From: Candidatus Gastranaerophilales bacterium
Lineage (GTDB): Bacteria; Cyanobacteriota; Vampirovibrionia; Gastranaerophilales; Gastranaerophilaceae
Reading direction: 5' to 3'
Assembly: GCA_944326915.1 (NCBI GenBank)
Contig: CALVFT010000004.1
Coordinates: 103,386 to 144,582 of the forward strand
DNA: 41,197 nt
In this document: piece by piece, positions 16,216 through 25,272 of the stretch
How the letters are laid out: every line of letters begins with the position of its first letter
Numbering within the stretch: the stretch's first letter is position 1
Notes under the pieces: generated by a model
What the model saw: the letters and a program-made list of their open reading frames with translations, nothing else
Databases searched by the model: none
Told to the model about the DNA's origin: nothing
Program-made: the position numbers and the translations under genes

Positions 16216-17073
16216 TTATAAAATTTTCTGTTCGATTCTATTTTGAACAAAAGTTTGTTTAGCTGCAACTCCTAAACCTATTCCTGCAAGTAGGTATGTA
16301 GACCAAGCAAATAGGTAATTTCTTTTTAGTGCTTTTAAATTTGCACTATTCCCGAGTACATTTTTAGCAGCTTTGATACCTCTTATAGATGCAATACCTT
16401 CTTCTATAATAGTTGGTACAAATGATAAAAATCCAAGTATTCCTGCATTTTTTTCTATAAAGTTTGGTTTATCATCTTTATTTCTAAACAGACCATCAAG
16501 CATTAACAAGGTCGTAGGGGCTGCAGATGCAAAGCCTCTTGATTTTTGCAAGAATTTTAAAAATTTACCTTTGTGTGCATTTATTGCATGACCCAGTTCA
16601 TGCAAGATTAAAGAAGGCTTACTTTTTGGCGCAACTGCTAGTTTTAGCTGATCGGTGTAAAAAGCATTTTTCCCCTCAGCTACAATTTCAAGTTGACTCC
16701 CTAATGCATCTCCAAAACGGTTTGTATAATGTCTTAAATTATTTTTGTCTATATAACCCACTTCAACGTTCAAAGAATTATCTTTAATCATTTTGTTTGC
16801 AATTTTTTTGACGTTTTCAGCAGAAGTAAATTCTTTGCCTTGCATAAGTTTTGTACTGCACCAGTTAGAAACTTTTTGCAAAGACATTGCAATCCCTTGT
16901 AATATTACTGCTAAAGTAGCGGTTTTGCCTAAGTTAGGAGATTGTTCTTCTGGTTGTTCATAATAGTTGTTGTAGTACGGTAAATGTGCATTAAAATTAG
17001 TACTTTTTGATGCAGAATGTATTGTATTATTATAATAATTAACGTTTGTATTATAACTATTAATGCTTACCAT
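16216..17073 (-). CDS. Orphan membrane-associated zincin (HELGH), N-terminal F-x-A motif
   Basis: The 285-residue protein contains HELGH at residues 158-162 (SLILHELGHAINAHKGK). This HExxH metal-binding and catalytic motif has the glycine context of M48-like zincins. EEGIASIRG near residue 228 could supply the third ligand glutamate. One hydrophobic stretch precedes the core (about 51-63). Two more lie at about 206-218 and near the C-terminus (255-272). The N-terminus is a polar, Asn/Tyr-rich tail carrying NFNAHL at 26-31, the same kind of motif found in four or five other orphan proteins of this window. There is no classic signal peptide. RBS AAGGTA precedes ATG 17073. The protease assignment rests on the motif alone and the substrate is unknown. 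Confidence 0.7.
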   Translation of the reverse strand: MVSINSYNTNVNYYNNTIHSASKSTNFNAHLPYYNNYYEQPEEQSPNLGKTATLAVILQGIAMSLQKVSNWCSTKLMQGKEFTSAENVKKIANKMIKDNSLNVEVGYIDKNNLRHYTNRFGDALGSQLEIVAEGKNAFYTDQLKLAVAPKSKPSLILHELGHAINAHKGKFLKFLQKSRGFASAAPTTLLMLDGLFRNKDDKPNFIEKNAGILGFLSFVPTIIEEGIASIRGIKAAKNVLGNSANLKALKRNYLFAWSTYLLAGIGLGVAAKQTFVQNRIEQKIL

Positions 17074-17155
17074 GGTACCTTCTACTTTAGTAGATATTAT
17101 AAAGTATCTGAAAGTAAAAAATTGCTTTGCAAATAAAATTTCATTAAATTTTGTA

Positions 17156-17182
17156 AAAGAGGAATTTATTCAATTCCTCTTT
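17156..17182 (-). terminator. Terminator after the rubredoxin gene
   Basis: AAAGAGGAATT and AATTCCTCTTT pair across a 5-base loop just past the rubredoxin stop codon, with a TTTT run on the minus strand. Confidence 0.75.
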
Positions 17183-17192
17183 ATGTAAGTGA

Positions 17193-17327
17193 TTATTCTT
17201 CTTTTTCAAACATGTCTTTCCCTACTCCACATACGGGACATACCCAGTCATCCGATTGGTCTTCAAAAATTTTTCCTTGTTCTTTTTCGTCATAAATCCA
17301 TCCGCATACTGTACATTTGTACTTCAT
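17193..17327 (-). CDS. Rubredoxin
   Basis: This 44-residue protein is a rubredoxin, a small one-iron electron carrier used by anaerobes for oxygen or peroxide reduction and other redox chains. The two iron-binding knuckles are CTVCGWIYD (C5, C8) and CPVCGVGKD (C30, C33). Aromatic residues sit at the usual places (Y3, W10, Y12, W28). It is a little shorter than the usual 52-54 residues; the loop between the knuckles is compressed. ATG 17327 has AAAGGAG at the ideal distance. It is monocistronic, divergent from the thioesterase gene 30 bp away, and ends in a terminator. Confidence 0.9.
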   Translation of the reverse strand: MKYKCTVCGWIYDEKEQGKIFEDQSDDWVCPVCGVGKDMFEKEE

Positions 17328-17357
17328 AATTTTCTCCTTTCATGATATATTTTGTGT

Positions 17358-17786
17358 ATGAAAAAACATATTTTTGAACAAAAAGTTTATTATTCTGATA
17401 CCGATGCATATGGTGTTGTTTGGCATGGAGCTTATTTAAGGTGGCTTGAAGCAGGTCGTGTAGAATGGTGCGAGATGATGGGGCACAATTTAATTGAACT
17501 TCGTGAAAATGATATTGTTTTGCCTGTCGTTAATTTGAATGTTCGTTACAAAGCTTCTGCCAAGTTAAATAATAATTTGATTATTGAAACATGGATTACT
17601 AAATTCAATAACCTATCGGTTACATTTAGTCAGGTGATAAAATCAAAGGATACTGGGAAAGTATTTATTGAAGCTGATGTTGATGTTGTGGCAATTTCTA
17701 ATGAGGGGAAACTCCACCGTAGAATGCCAAAAGTTTTGGCTGAAGTTTTTGAAAAGGAATTGGAAGAATGTCAGGCACTCGTTTAA
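17358..17786 (+). CDS. Hotdog-fold acyl-CoA thioesterase (YbgC/4HBT family)
   Basis: The 142-residue product is a YbgC-like thioesterase that hydrolyses acyl-CoA or acyl-ACP thioesters. The family signature YYSDTDAYGVVWHGAYLRWLEAGR lies at residues 12-35 with the catalytic aspartate in DTDAYGVVWH. The rest matches a single hotdog domain, with VNLNVRYKASAKLNNNLIIETW in the middle. I start at ATG 17358; a TTG two codons upstream is also possible, and no strong RBS is visible for either. The 3-prime end overlaps the next gene by 19 bases, so it forms a unit with the pseudouridine synthase and coaE. Confidence 0.88.
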   Translation: MKKHIFEQKVYYSDTDAYGVVWHGAYLRWLEAGRVEWCEMMGHNLIELRENDIVLPVVNLNVRYKASAKLNNNLIIETWITKFNNLSVTFSQVIKSKDTGKVFIEADVDVVAISNEGKLHRRMPKVLAEVFEKELEECQALV

Positions 17787-18496
17787 ATAAATATATTGCA
17801 TCTTCTGGATTATGTTCAAGAAGAAAGGCTGATGACCTTATTGAACAAGGACTTGTTAATGTAAATGGTAAAATTGTAAAAGAACTAGGCTATATTGTTA
17901 AAGAAAAAGACAAAGTTTTTGTTAATCAAAAATTAGTTAGACCAACAAAACATGAGTATTATAAATTTTACAAGCCTGCTGGTTATATAACCACTTGTGA
18001 AGATACTCAAGGTAGAAAGACTATTTATGATTTGCTTCCTGATACAATGCTAAATCTTAAACCTGTAGGTCGTTTGGATAAAGATAGTACCGGATTGTTA
18101 ATCTTAACAAATGATGGAGATTTAATTTATCAGCTAACTCATCCCTCTGTTAAAGTGCCTAAAGTTTATTTGGTTTCTGTTGATGCACAAATTCATAGGC
18201 ATGAGTTGGAGAAAATTGCAAATGGTGTTGAAATTGAACCCGGTAAAATTGCATATGCTGATATAACTGTACTTGAAATGGATAGTAAACATACTTTTAT
18301 GCAAATAACTCTTTATCAGGGGATGAATCGTCAAATAAGAAAGATGTTTGCCTCTATTGGTTATGAAGTAAAAACATTAAAAAGAATTCAACATGCAACT
18401 ATTGGTATTGAAGGTTTAAAAAGGGGGGAATTTAAACCGATTAAACCTAAACAAATAAAAGAATTAAGAAACTTTTTAAATAGGATTTCCAAGTAA
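17768..18496 (+). CDS. 16S/23S rRNA pseudouridine synthase (RsuA/RluB/RluE/RluF family)
   Basis: The 242-residue enzyme isomerises uridine in rRNA. It begins with an S4 RNA-binding domain (LNKYIASSGLCSRRKADDLIEQG, about residues 5-60). The catalytic domain has GRLDKDSTGLLILTNDG, the aspartate being the catalytic residue, and GMNRQIRKMFASIGYEVKTLKRI near residue 185. Length and architecture fit RluB/RsuA. Which uridine is modified cannot be told from sequence alone; the position within the large family is not resolved here. It overlaps the thioesterase by 19 bases and the coaE start by one (TAATG). Confidence 0.92.
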   Translation: MSGTRLNKYIASSGLCSRRKADDLIEQGLVNVNGKIVKELGYIVKEKDKVFVNQKLVRPTKHEYYKFYKPAGYITTCEDTQGRKTIYDLLPDTMLNLKPVGRLDKDSTGLLILTNDGDLIYQLTHPSVKVPKVYLVSVDAQIHRHELEKIANGVEIEPGKIAYADITVLEMDSKHTFMQITLYQGMNRQIRKMFASIGYEVKTLKRIQHATIGIEGLKRGEFKPIKPKQIKELRNFLNRISK

Positions 18497-19074
18497 TGTT
18501 AAAAGTCGCGATATCTGGAAATATTGCATCTGGAAAGACAACTGTACAAAAGTTAATGCTTGAAAGAGGCTACAAAGTATTAGATACTGATGATGTGTCT
18601 AAGGATCTTTTAACCGTTGAAAACAAAGAGTTGCTTGATGCTTTTAAGGATTATGATGTTTTTGAGAATGAAGAATTTTCAAGATATAAAATGGGACAGT
18701 TGATTTTTTCTGATGGAAAAGCAAGAAAACTAATCGCAGAAATCATGCATCCGCAAATAAAGGAGAAAATGTTGGAATTTTTTGAGAAAAATTCTTCAGA
18801 GAACATTGTTTTTGTTGGTATTCCTCTTTTATTTGAAGCAAATATGCAGGACTTGTTTGATAAGATAATTTTTGTATATACAGATGATGATATTCGTTTA
18901 CAAAGACTAATAAAAAGAAATAATTATACTAAAGAGCATGCAATATCTAGAATACAGTCTCAAATGCCTCAGGATGATAAAATAAAATTATCTGACTATG
19001 TAATTAATAATAATGGGACACAAGTAGAACTTGAGAATCAAGTAATTGATTTGTTGAAAGAATTGATATTTTAA
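18496..19074 (+). CDS. coaE: Dephospho-CoA kinase
   Basis: CoaE phosphorylates the 3'-hydroxyl of dephospho-CoA, the last step of coenzyme A synthesis. The 192 residues are a normal length. The P-loop is SGNIASGKTTVQK at residues 6-18. YKVLDTDDVSKDLL supplies the Walker-like acidic pair, and IVFVGIPLLFEANM (near 95-108) and VYTDDDIRLQRLIKRN match the family pattern. The ATG overlaps the preceding stop codon by one base, so translation is coupled. It is the last gene of a three-gene plus-strand unit, and its stop lies two bases before the convergent CHAP gene. Confidence 0.93.
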   Translation: MLKVAISGNIASGKTTVQKLMLERGYKVLDTDDVSKDLLTVENKELLDAFKDYDVFENEEFSRYKMGQLIFSDGKARKLIAEIMHPQIKEKMLEFFEKNSSENIVFVGIPLLFEANMQDLFDKIIFVYTDDDIRLQRLIKRNNYTKEHAISRIQSQMPQDDKIKLSDYVINNNGTQVELENQVIDLLKELIF

Positions 19075-19075
19075 A

Positions 19076-19912
19076 TTATACTGGTACAAATACGTGTGCT
19101 CTGTCAGAAGGTTTAATTCTTTTGTTTACAAAGTCACTGACTGCTCTTCCATCTCCTAATGTAATTTCAACGTGACCATATCTAGAGCTGTAACCTTGAT
19201 CTCCTCTATCATATACGATTATACAACCTGCAGGAAGACTGCTTAGTTCTGATCCTGATACATTTATTTCTTTAAAGTTTGGATTATTTTTAAGTATGTT
19301 TGCCCATTGATAACCATGACCTGAGCCATATCCCCCAAGACCAGTATTTTCAACAGCGATTCTTACATATCTGGCACAAAGTCCGTGAGAAGAATTTGAA
19401 GCATTTTTAAGTACTTCATTAGCTAGTCTTGCACCTTTTGATTCGTTGTAGTTAACTTCTTTTAGTTGAGGAAGATTTGTTTTTGTACTGATATTAGTTG
19501 TAGACGGTTTGCTACTGTAGCTTGGTGTTTTATTTAAAGATGCAACAAGACCATTTGAAAAATTATTTAAAAATTCAAATGGATTATTTATGTATGTATT
19601 TTGATATTGTGGAGTCTGATACGCAAGAATATTGTTCATTGAATTATAATAATTAGTATTATTATAAGCATTTTGAGAACTTAAAGATAACCCAAGAGCA
19701 TTGTATAGAGAAGGACTTACGTAATCTTCACTGTTTGTTTGAGCTTGGTTGTTATTAAACATGTTATTAAATGAAAATAATGAAAGTAATCTATTAAAGT
19801 TGAAAATAGAATACATAGGAGAAACACAAGGCATGCATGGTGTAAATACATTTGTCATGCAAAACGGATTTGGCATATATGAAAAGTTAAAATTAAATCC
19901 AAAGCTAAACAA
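19076..19912 (-). CDS. CHAP-domain peptidoglycan hydrolase with low-complexity N-terminus
   Basis: The last 110 residues form a CHAP-type amidase/endopeptidase domain. The nucleophile cysteine is in HGLCARYVRIAVEN, then come GHGYQWANIL and PAGCIIVYDRG, with the catalytic histidine in RYGHVEITLGDGRA. The first 160 residues are low complexity, rich in N, F, S, Y and Q, with FTPCMPCVSPM near residues 23-33 and no recognisable signal peptide. The start is probably TTG 19912, because AAGGGG lies eight bases upstream; the first in-frame ATG (19876) has no RBS. Such enzymes cut peptide cross-links of the cell wall. Together with the lytic transglycosylase it is one of two wall hydrolases here that lack an obvious export signal. 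Confidence 0.75.
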   Translation of the reverse strand: MFSFGFNFNFSYMPNPFCMTNVFTPCMPCVSPMYSIFNFNRLLSLFSFNNMFNNNQAQTNSEDYVSPSLYNALGLSLSSQNAYNNTNYYNSMNNILAYQTPQYQNTYINNPFEFLNNFSNGLVASLNKTPSYSSKPSTTNISTKTNLPQLKEVNYNESKGARLANEVLKNASNSSHGLCARYVRIAVENTGLGGYGSGHGYQWANILKNNPNFKEINVSGSELSSLPAGCIIVYDRGDQGYSSRYGHVEITLGDGRAVSDFVNKRIKPSDRAHVFVPV

Positions 19913-20069
19913 AACGATTTCCCCTTAATTTTCCTCTGTATATATAAAGTTTTTTATTATAAAAAAATTGATATATTGTTAAGAGAATGAAACATTTTTA
20001 TATGTAAAAATTTGTAAAAAGAATTTAAGAGTTTTATTATAAATGCCGATTCATATGTAGAGGTTAGAT

Positions 20070-21524
20070 ATGTTTGATAATATTTACACTTTCTACGATG
20101 ATGCAGAGTATCATATTAATAGTTTGAACGCAAATAAAATAATTAAACTTTTAAAGAAGCGTATTTCAAATGGAGAAGAGACCAAGCAAAATTATGCTTT
20201 TATAGCAGATGTGTATTTAATGAAAGGAGATTTGGAAAATGCATTAAATTTTGCATTAAAGTCGAAGCAATTAGATCAAGATTATTACTATGCTGATGTG
20301 ATAATTGCAAACATATATATACTTGAAGTAAATATTTGTATGGCTGCAAAGTATGTTGAAAATATTCTTGAAAAATGTTCAGAAGATTATTATCTAGGAT
20401 ATTATATTGCAGCAGTTTTTTATACTTTTCAAGGAAATGAGGATAAAGCTCAAGAATATATTGATAGATTTATGAATACTAGCGATGAAAATCCTGATTT
20501 TATTCGTTTAAAATTAGAATTACTTTTTATTTTTAAAGATTATAGTAACCTTCTAAAAACTTCATTTTCTCTTTTAAAAACTTTTCCAATCAATATAGAC
20601 TATTTTTATAATGCTGTAGCTATGATGTTTGTATCAATTTTTTCTATTTTATTTAAAAAGATAGATTTGCCTTATTTGTTTTATCTTTTGTTTTCTAGTT
20701 CCAAAGATGATAGATATTTAGTTCTTTCAGAAAAATATAAGGCGGATAATAACTTAGAAAAATCTCTATATTATATCGATAAGGCATATGAAGTGAATCC
20801 AAAATCATGTTATTTGATTAAAAAAGCTGAATTATATTCAATGTTCGATAAAAAAGATGATGCTATAAAAATATATAAAGATATTTTGGAATTAGATCCT
20901 ACTTATATTCAATGTTATTATGATTTGTCTGAAATTTACTATTTTATTGGAGATTATAAACAAGCTATAGAATATTCAAATCAAGCTATTTTGGTTAATT
21001 ATAATACAGAAGAAGCTTTCAATATTAAAATTTTGTCATTAATAGAACTTGAAAATTATGATAAAGCTCTTGAAAATATTAAAAAATTTGAAAAAGATTT
21101 TCCAAATAGTGCTGATTTGAATTACCATTATTATTCAGTATACAAAGGGATGAATGATTTTAACAAAGCTTTGGTTTATATAAATAAAATACTGTTATTA
21201 GATATGCATCCGAGCTTCTTAATGTGTAAAGCTATATTACTATATTATAAAGGAATTTTTGAAGATGCGATAAATACAATTTTTAAAGCGATAGAACTTA
21301 GTGAAAAAGATGATGGTGCTATGTATTATTGGCTGGCATGTTGTTATGAAGCAAAAGAAGAATATACCATAGCTCTTGAATATATAAACAAATCGATTCT
21401 TTATGGCGAGGATGGGCTTTGGACATTTTTTCACAAATCCACTATATTATCAGCTTTAGGTAAAAAAGCCGAAGCTAAAATTGCTTACGATAAAGCTGTT
21501 ACACTCGGATATAAAGAAGAATAG
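20070..21524 (+). CDS. TPR-repeat protein
   Basis: The 484-residue protein is built almost entirely of tetratricopeptide-like repeats. Examples are AFIADVYLMKGDLENALNFALKSKQL at about 44-69, KAELYSMFDKKDDAIKIYKDILELDP near 250-275, and SEIYYFIGDYKQAIEYSNQAIL near 292-313, with further repeats to the end. A hydrophobic, Phe/Leu-rich stretch around 190-212 (MMFVSIFSILF ... LPYLFYLLFSS) interrupts the repeats and could be buried or membrane-associated. TPR proteins are scaffolds; the partner is unknown. RBS GAGG lies upstream of ATG 20070. It is monocistronic, and the following minus-strand gene ends 12 bp after its stop. Confidence 0.8.
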   Translation: MFDNIYTFYDDAEYHINSLNANKIIKLLKKRISNGEETKQNYAFIADVYLMKGDLENALNFALKSKQLDQDYYYADVIIANIYILEVNICMAAKYVENILEKCSEDYYLGYYIAAVFYTFQGNEDKAQEYIDRFMNTSDENPDFIRLKLELLFIFKDYSNLLKTSFSLLKTFPINIDYFYNAVAMMFVSIFSILFKKIDLPYLFYLLFSSSKDDRYLVLSEKYKADNNLEKSLYYIDKAYEVNPKSCYLIKKAELYSMFDKKDDAIKIYKDILELDPTYIQCYYDLSEIYYFIGDYKQAIEYSNQAILVNYNTEEAFNIKILSLIELENYDKALENIKKFEKDFPNSADLNYHYYSVYKGMNDFNKALVYINKILLLDMHPSFLMCKAILLYYKGIFEDAINTIFKAIELSEKDDGAMYYWLACCYEAKEEYTIALEYINKSILYGEDGLWTFFHKSTILSALGKKAEAKIAYDKAVTLGYKEE

Positions 21525-21536
21525 TGAGAGGTTATT

Positions 21537-21860
21537 TTACAAATTTATAAAACCTGCTTCTGATTTTCCTATATCAACAAGATCAAATGGTTTATCGATA
21601 TCTTCTGTTTGTTCAATATCATCATTATTAAGCCCAAAAGAAAGCCTTATATCAGGTTTTCCCTCAAAAACATAAAAGTTATTAACGTTTTTCATATAAA
21701 GCCCAAAATGGTTATTCTTTCTCAAATCTTCTAAAAATTCTTTCTTTGTATTATTTTTTGAAAAACCATCAAATTTTAGAACTTTTATAAGTTTACAGTC
21801 TTTTTTTATTGTTTCTAAAAGAACGTACGGTTCAATCCATTTTTTTAGAATTATATTCAT
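21537..21860 (-). CDS. Hypothetical protein, 107 residues, coupled to the ABC exporter
   Basis: I do not recognise this gene. It encodes a 107-residue soluble, mixed-charge protein without membrane segments. The N-terminus MNIILKKWIEPYVLLETI is amphipathic, and the C-terminal third is acidic (NNDDIEQTEDIDKPFDLVDIG). ATG 21860 lies two bases after the stop of the MsbA-like exporter and AGAGG is placed within that gene's end, so the two are co-transcribed and probably functionally linked. It could be an accessory factor for the exporter, but the sequence gives no direct support for this. Confidence 0.6.
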   Translation of the reverse strand: MNIILKKWIEPYVLLETIKKDCKLIKVLKFDGFSKNNTKKEFLEDLRKNNHFGLYMKNVNNFYVFEGKPDIRLSFGLNNDDIEQTEDIDKPFDLVDIGKSEAGFINL

Positions 21861-21862
21861 TT

Positions 21863-23698
21863 TTAGACCTCTGCAATTTCTTCTTGATTTTTAAATTGCA
21901 TTTCATAAAGTGTTTTGTATTTTCCGTTATCAATACTCATTAACTGATCATGTGTCCCCAGTTCAACTAGTTCTCCTTCGTTAATTACTGCAATTCTGTC
22001 AGCATTTTTAATAGTTGATAATCTGTGAGCTATAACGAAAACTGTTTTATTTTGGATTAAATTATCAAGAGCTTTTTGTACAATCGCTTCTGATTTATTA
22101 TCAAGTGCTGATGTTGCTTCGTCAAGGATAACAATAGGAGCATCTTTTAACATTGCTCTAGCGATTGCGACACGTTGTCTTTGACCACCTGATAATGAAG
22201 CACCTCTTTCGCCGACAAATGTATCAAGACCTTTTTCTAAAGTATTAGCAAATTCATCTAAATGAGCCATTTTTATAACTCTTTCGATGTCTTCATCCGT
22301 TGCATGTTCATTTCCCATTAAGATGTTGTCCTTAATTGAACCTGTGAATAAAAAGTTATCTTGGAATACAAAAGAGATGTTGTTTCTAAGTGATTCTAGG
22401 TCAAATTTTCTTATATCAACGCCATCAAATTCAATTGCACCTTCTTTTACATCATAAAATCGAGGAAGAAGACTAACTACTGTACTTTTTCCTCCTCCGG
22501 AATTTCCAACAAGTGCAATTGTTTCATTTTTATTTACTTTTAAGCTAAAGTTTTTTAATATTGGAGTGTTAGGTTCATATTCAAAGAATACATTTTTAAA
22601 TTCAATTGAATTATTCAAACCTTTAAGTTGAATAGCATTTTCAGGTGATTTGATCTGTGGTTGTATTTCAAATAGTTCAAATACACGTCCCATTGCAACA
22701 AATACGTTCTGTAAGTTAGTTAAAGTATTACCTAAAGTTTTAGTTGGCTTGTAAAGTAATAATAGTGAAGTTACAAAAGAAGCGAAACTACCAGCAGTCA
22801 TTTTCCCTGAAAGAATAAGATGGTTACCATATGCCATTACAAGAGCAATACCTATTGAGCATACAAAATACATTATCGGAGACATCCAACCAACTCTCTT
22901 TGTCAAAGACATTGCAAGGTGGAATTGTTCGTTTATTTGATCATCAAATTTCTTGTTTTGATTTTTTTGTAAGTTATATGCTGTCATTATTTTGTTGCCG
23001 GCAAATGTTTCATTAAAATTAGTTGTCATATTTCCACCAACAACCATTGAGGCATTAGAAACTTTTTTTATTCTTTTTCTAATTAGCGTAACTGGTGTAA
23101 TTGCAATACCCATAACGGTGACACCAATAATAGCTAACTGCCAAGAATTGTATAATAAAACACCAACAAGTCCAACAAGACCAAATACAGTTGCAATAAA
23201 TGATTTTAAACTTTCAATAATTGTTTTTGATGCTGTATCTGGATCTGATAAAAATCTCGTAAGTACAATTCCTGATGAGTTAACATCAAAAAATTGAGGA
23301 TCCATCATTGTAAGTTTTTTAAATAAATCCATTTTTAAATTATTTGATATTTTATTACCTGTCCAGTCTGTAAGATAATTACTAACGTATTTAAGGACTC
23401 CTTGGAATAGTGCAAATCCAACTATGCCAAATGGGATTATAAAAGCAAGAAAACTTTGTGAATGGACAGTTATTCCAAAGTAAGTCCAGGTATGTTCAGG
23501 ATTTCCATTGATTACAAAATCCAAATAAGGTTTCAAAGAAAGAGCTACAATACCATCAAGCAGACCAAGAGGAATTGCTATAATTAAGTTTATTAAAGCT
23601 CTGCCCATGACAGGTTTAATGTATGGAAAAATCTTTTTAAGCAAATATCCATACTTAAAAGCATCTTTTGATACGGTATTTTGTAATCTATAATCCAT
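21863..23698 (-). CDS. msbA: ABC exporter, MsbA-like lipid flippase
   Basis: The 611-residue half-transporter fuses six membrane helices (about residues 25-330) with a nucleotide-binding domain. The NBD has Walker A GNSGGGKST (about 397), Q-loop FVFQDNFLF, signature LSGGQRQRVAIARAM, Walker B IVILDEATSALD and the switch histidine in IAHRLST. Length and plan are those of MsbA, which flips lipid A-core across the inner membrane. With lpxK and kdsD in the window this role is likely, but other lipid or peptide exporters share the architecture. GAGAGG precedes ATG 23698. A 107-residue orphan follows after a two-base gap. Confidence 0.88.
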   Translation of the reverse strand: MDYRLQNTVSKDAFKYGYLLKKIFPYIKPVMGRALINLIIAIPLGLLDGIVALSLKPYLDFVINGNPEHTWTYFGITVHSQSFLAFIIPFGIVGFALFQGVLKYVSNYLTDWTGNKISNNLKMDLFKKLTMMDPQFFDVNSSGIVLTRFLSDPDTASKTIIESLKSFIATVFGLVGLVGVLLYNSWQLAIIGVTVMGIAITPVTLIRKRIKKVSNASMVVGGNMTTNFNETFAGNKIMTAYNLQKNQNKKFDDQINEQFHLAMSLTKRVGWMSPIMYFVCSIGIALVMAYGNHLILSGKMTAGSFASFVTSLLLLYKPTKTLGNTLTNLQNVFVAMGRVFELFEIQPQIKSPENAIQLKGLNNSIEFKNVFFEYEPNTPILKNFSLKVNKNETIALVGNSGGGKSTVVSLLPRFYDVKEGAIEFDGVDIRKFDLESLRNNISFVFQDNFLFTGSIKDNILMGNEHATDEDIERVIKMAHLDEFANTLEKGLDTFVGERGASLSGGQRQRVAIARAMLKDAPIVILDEATSALDNKSEAIVQKALDNLIQNKTVFVIAHRLSTIKNADRIAVINEGELVELGTHDQLMSIDNGKYKTLYEMQFKNQEEIAEV

Positions 23699-23832
23699 AA
23701 AATTTATCCCTCTCTTGTAATGATTTTATAATACTAAGTTTATCACACAAAAATTTAATTGTTGCAAAAAATGCCTCATTCGTAAATTTGTGTTACACTA
23801 AGAAAAGAGATAACTCAAGAGGAGCTGAATTT

Positions 23833-25134
23833 ATGAAAATTTGTGTAATTGGTACCGGGTATGTAGGATTAGTTGCAGGAACTTGTCTTGCTGAAATGGG
23901 AAATGATGTAATATGTGTAGATAATGATTTAGAAAAATTAGCTAAATTAGAAAAAGGTATTATCCCTATATATGAGCCTGGTTTGGAAGAATTGATAAAG
24001 GCTAATGTTGGTGAGGGACGTTTGAGCTTCACTTCTGATTTGGCTTATGCAGTACAAAAATCATTAGTTTGTTTTATAGCTGTAGGTACACCACAAAGTG
24101 AAGATGGCTCAGCTGATTTACAATATGTAGAAGCAGTTGCAGAAGAATTAGGTAAGGCTATAAACGGATATAAAGTCATTGTTGATAAATCAACAGTCCC
24201 TGTAGGTACCGCAGATAGAGTTACAGAAATCATGAAAAAACATACAACGCATGACTTTGATGTTGTATCAAATCCTGAGTTTTTGAAACAAGGTGCAGCT
24301 GTTGAAGATTTCTTAAAACCTGATAGAGTAGTTATTGGATCTAATTCACAAAAAGCTACTGAAATCATGCAAGAGCTTTATTCTCCGTTTTTAAGAACCG
24401 GTAATCCCGTAATAATCATGGATGTTAAGTCAGCAGAAATGACAAAATATGCAGCAAACTCATTCTTGGCTGTAAAGATATCATACGCAAATGAAATTGC
24501 TAATATTTGTGAGGCAGTAGGTGCTGATGCAGAAATGGTTCGAATTGGAATGTGTTCTGATAAAAGAATTGGTTCTCAGTTCTTATTCCCAGGACTTGGT
24601 TATGGTGGAAGCTGCTTCCCTAAAGATGTAAAAGCCTTGTTAAAAACTGCTGTTGATAATAATTGCGGGCATAGGCTTATTGAAGCTGCAGATGAAGTTA
24701 ATAAAGAACAAAGAGTTATATTCTTAAATAAGATTCTAAGAAGATTTGGCATGAATTTGGCCGGCAAAACTTTCGCAGTTTGGGGATTGACTTTTAAACC
24801 AAAAACAAATGATATGCGTATGTCTCCTTCTATTACAATAATTAATGCTTTGCTAGAGTTGGGAGCTAAAGTAAAAGCTTATGATCCTAAAGGCTTTGAA
24901 CAAGCAAAAGCTATTTGGGGAGATAGAATTACATATGCAAAAGGCTCTTATGATGCTATTGAAAACGCAGATTGTCTTTTGTTGTTGACTGAATGGAATG
25001 AATTTAGACGACCTGATTTTGATAAGGTAAAGACTTTGATGAATGCACCGATTATATTTGATGGGAGAAATCAATATGATATGAAACGTATGAAACAAAG
25101 AGGTTTTGAATACGTTTGTGTAGGAAAGAGATAG
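23833..25134 (+). CDS. ugd: UDP-glucose 6-dehydrogenase
   Basis: The enzyme oxidises UDP-glucose to UDP-glucuronate with two NAD+, giving a sugar for capsule, exopolysaccharide or LPS. The 433-residue protein opens with the Rossmann motif MKICVIGTGYVGLVAGTCLAE. It then has VGTPQSEDGSADLQYV, DKSTVPVGT and SNPEFLKQGAAVEDFLKPDR. The catalytic cysteine is in GLGYGGSCFPKDVKAL at about residue 260, and the C-terminal NAD-like domain carries VWGLTFKPKTNDMRMSPS. I start at ATG 23833 with GAGGAG upstream, not at an in-frame start 15 codons earlier that falls on the likely -10 element (TACACT, 23794-23799). It ends at a strong terminator. Confidence 0.95.
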   Translation: MKICVIGTGYVGLVAGTCLAEMGNDVICVDNDLEKLAKLEKGIIPIYEPGLEELIKANVGEGRLSFTSDLAYAVQKSLVCFIAVGTPQSEDGSADLQYVEAVAEELGKAINGYKVIVDKSTVPVGTADRVTEIMKKHTTHDFDVVSNPEFLKQGAAVEDFLKPDRVVIGSNSQKATEIMQELYSPFLRTGNPVIIMDVKSAEMTKYAANSFLAVKISYANEIANICEAVGADAEMVRIGMCSDKRIGSQFLFPGLGYGGSCFPKDVKALLKTAVDNNCGHRLIEAADEVNKEQRVIFLNKILRRFGMNLAGKTFAVWGLTFKPKTNDMRMSPSITIINALLELGAKVKAYDPKGFEQAKAIWGDRITYAKGSYDAIENADCLLLLTEWNEFRRPDFDKVKTLMNAPIIFDGRNQYDMKRMKQRGFEYVCVGKR

Positions 25135-25167
25135 AAGATAAAATTACTTTCTCATAAAAGATTATAA

Positions 25168-25206
25168 AAAGCATGCATTTCTCTGAAAATAGAAACTGCA
25201 TGCTTT
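25168..25206 (+). terminator. Terminator after ugd
   Basis: AAAGCATGCA pairs with TGCATGCTTT (25197-25206), and an inner stem TTTCT/AGAAA continues it. A weak T-rich tail follows. Confidence 0.75.
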
Positions 25207-25242
25207 CTTGTTGTGTATATTTTTTGTGATAATAAGCATAAA

Positions 25243-25269
25243 AAAAAGAACCTATATCAGGTTCTTTTT
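25243..25269 (-). terminator. Terminator after tRNA-Leu
   Basis: AAAAAGAACCT and AGGTTCTTTTT form an 11-bp stem around ATATC, directly downstream of the tRNA on the minus strand. A and T runs on both sides make it usable in either direction. Confidence 0.85.
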
Positions 25270-25272
25270 AAG

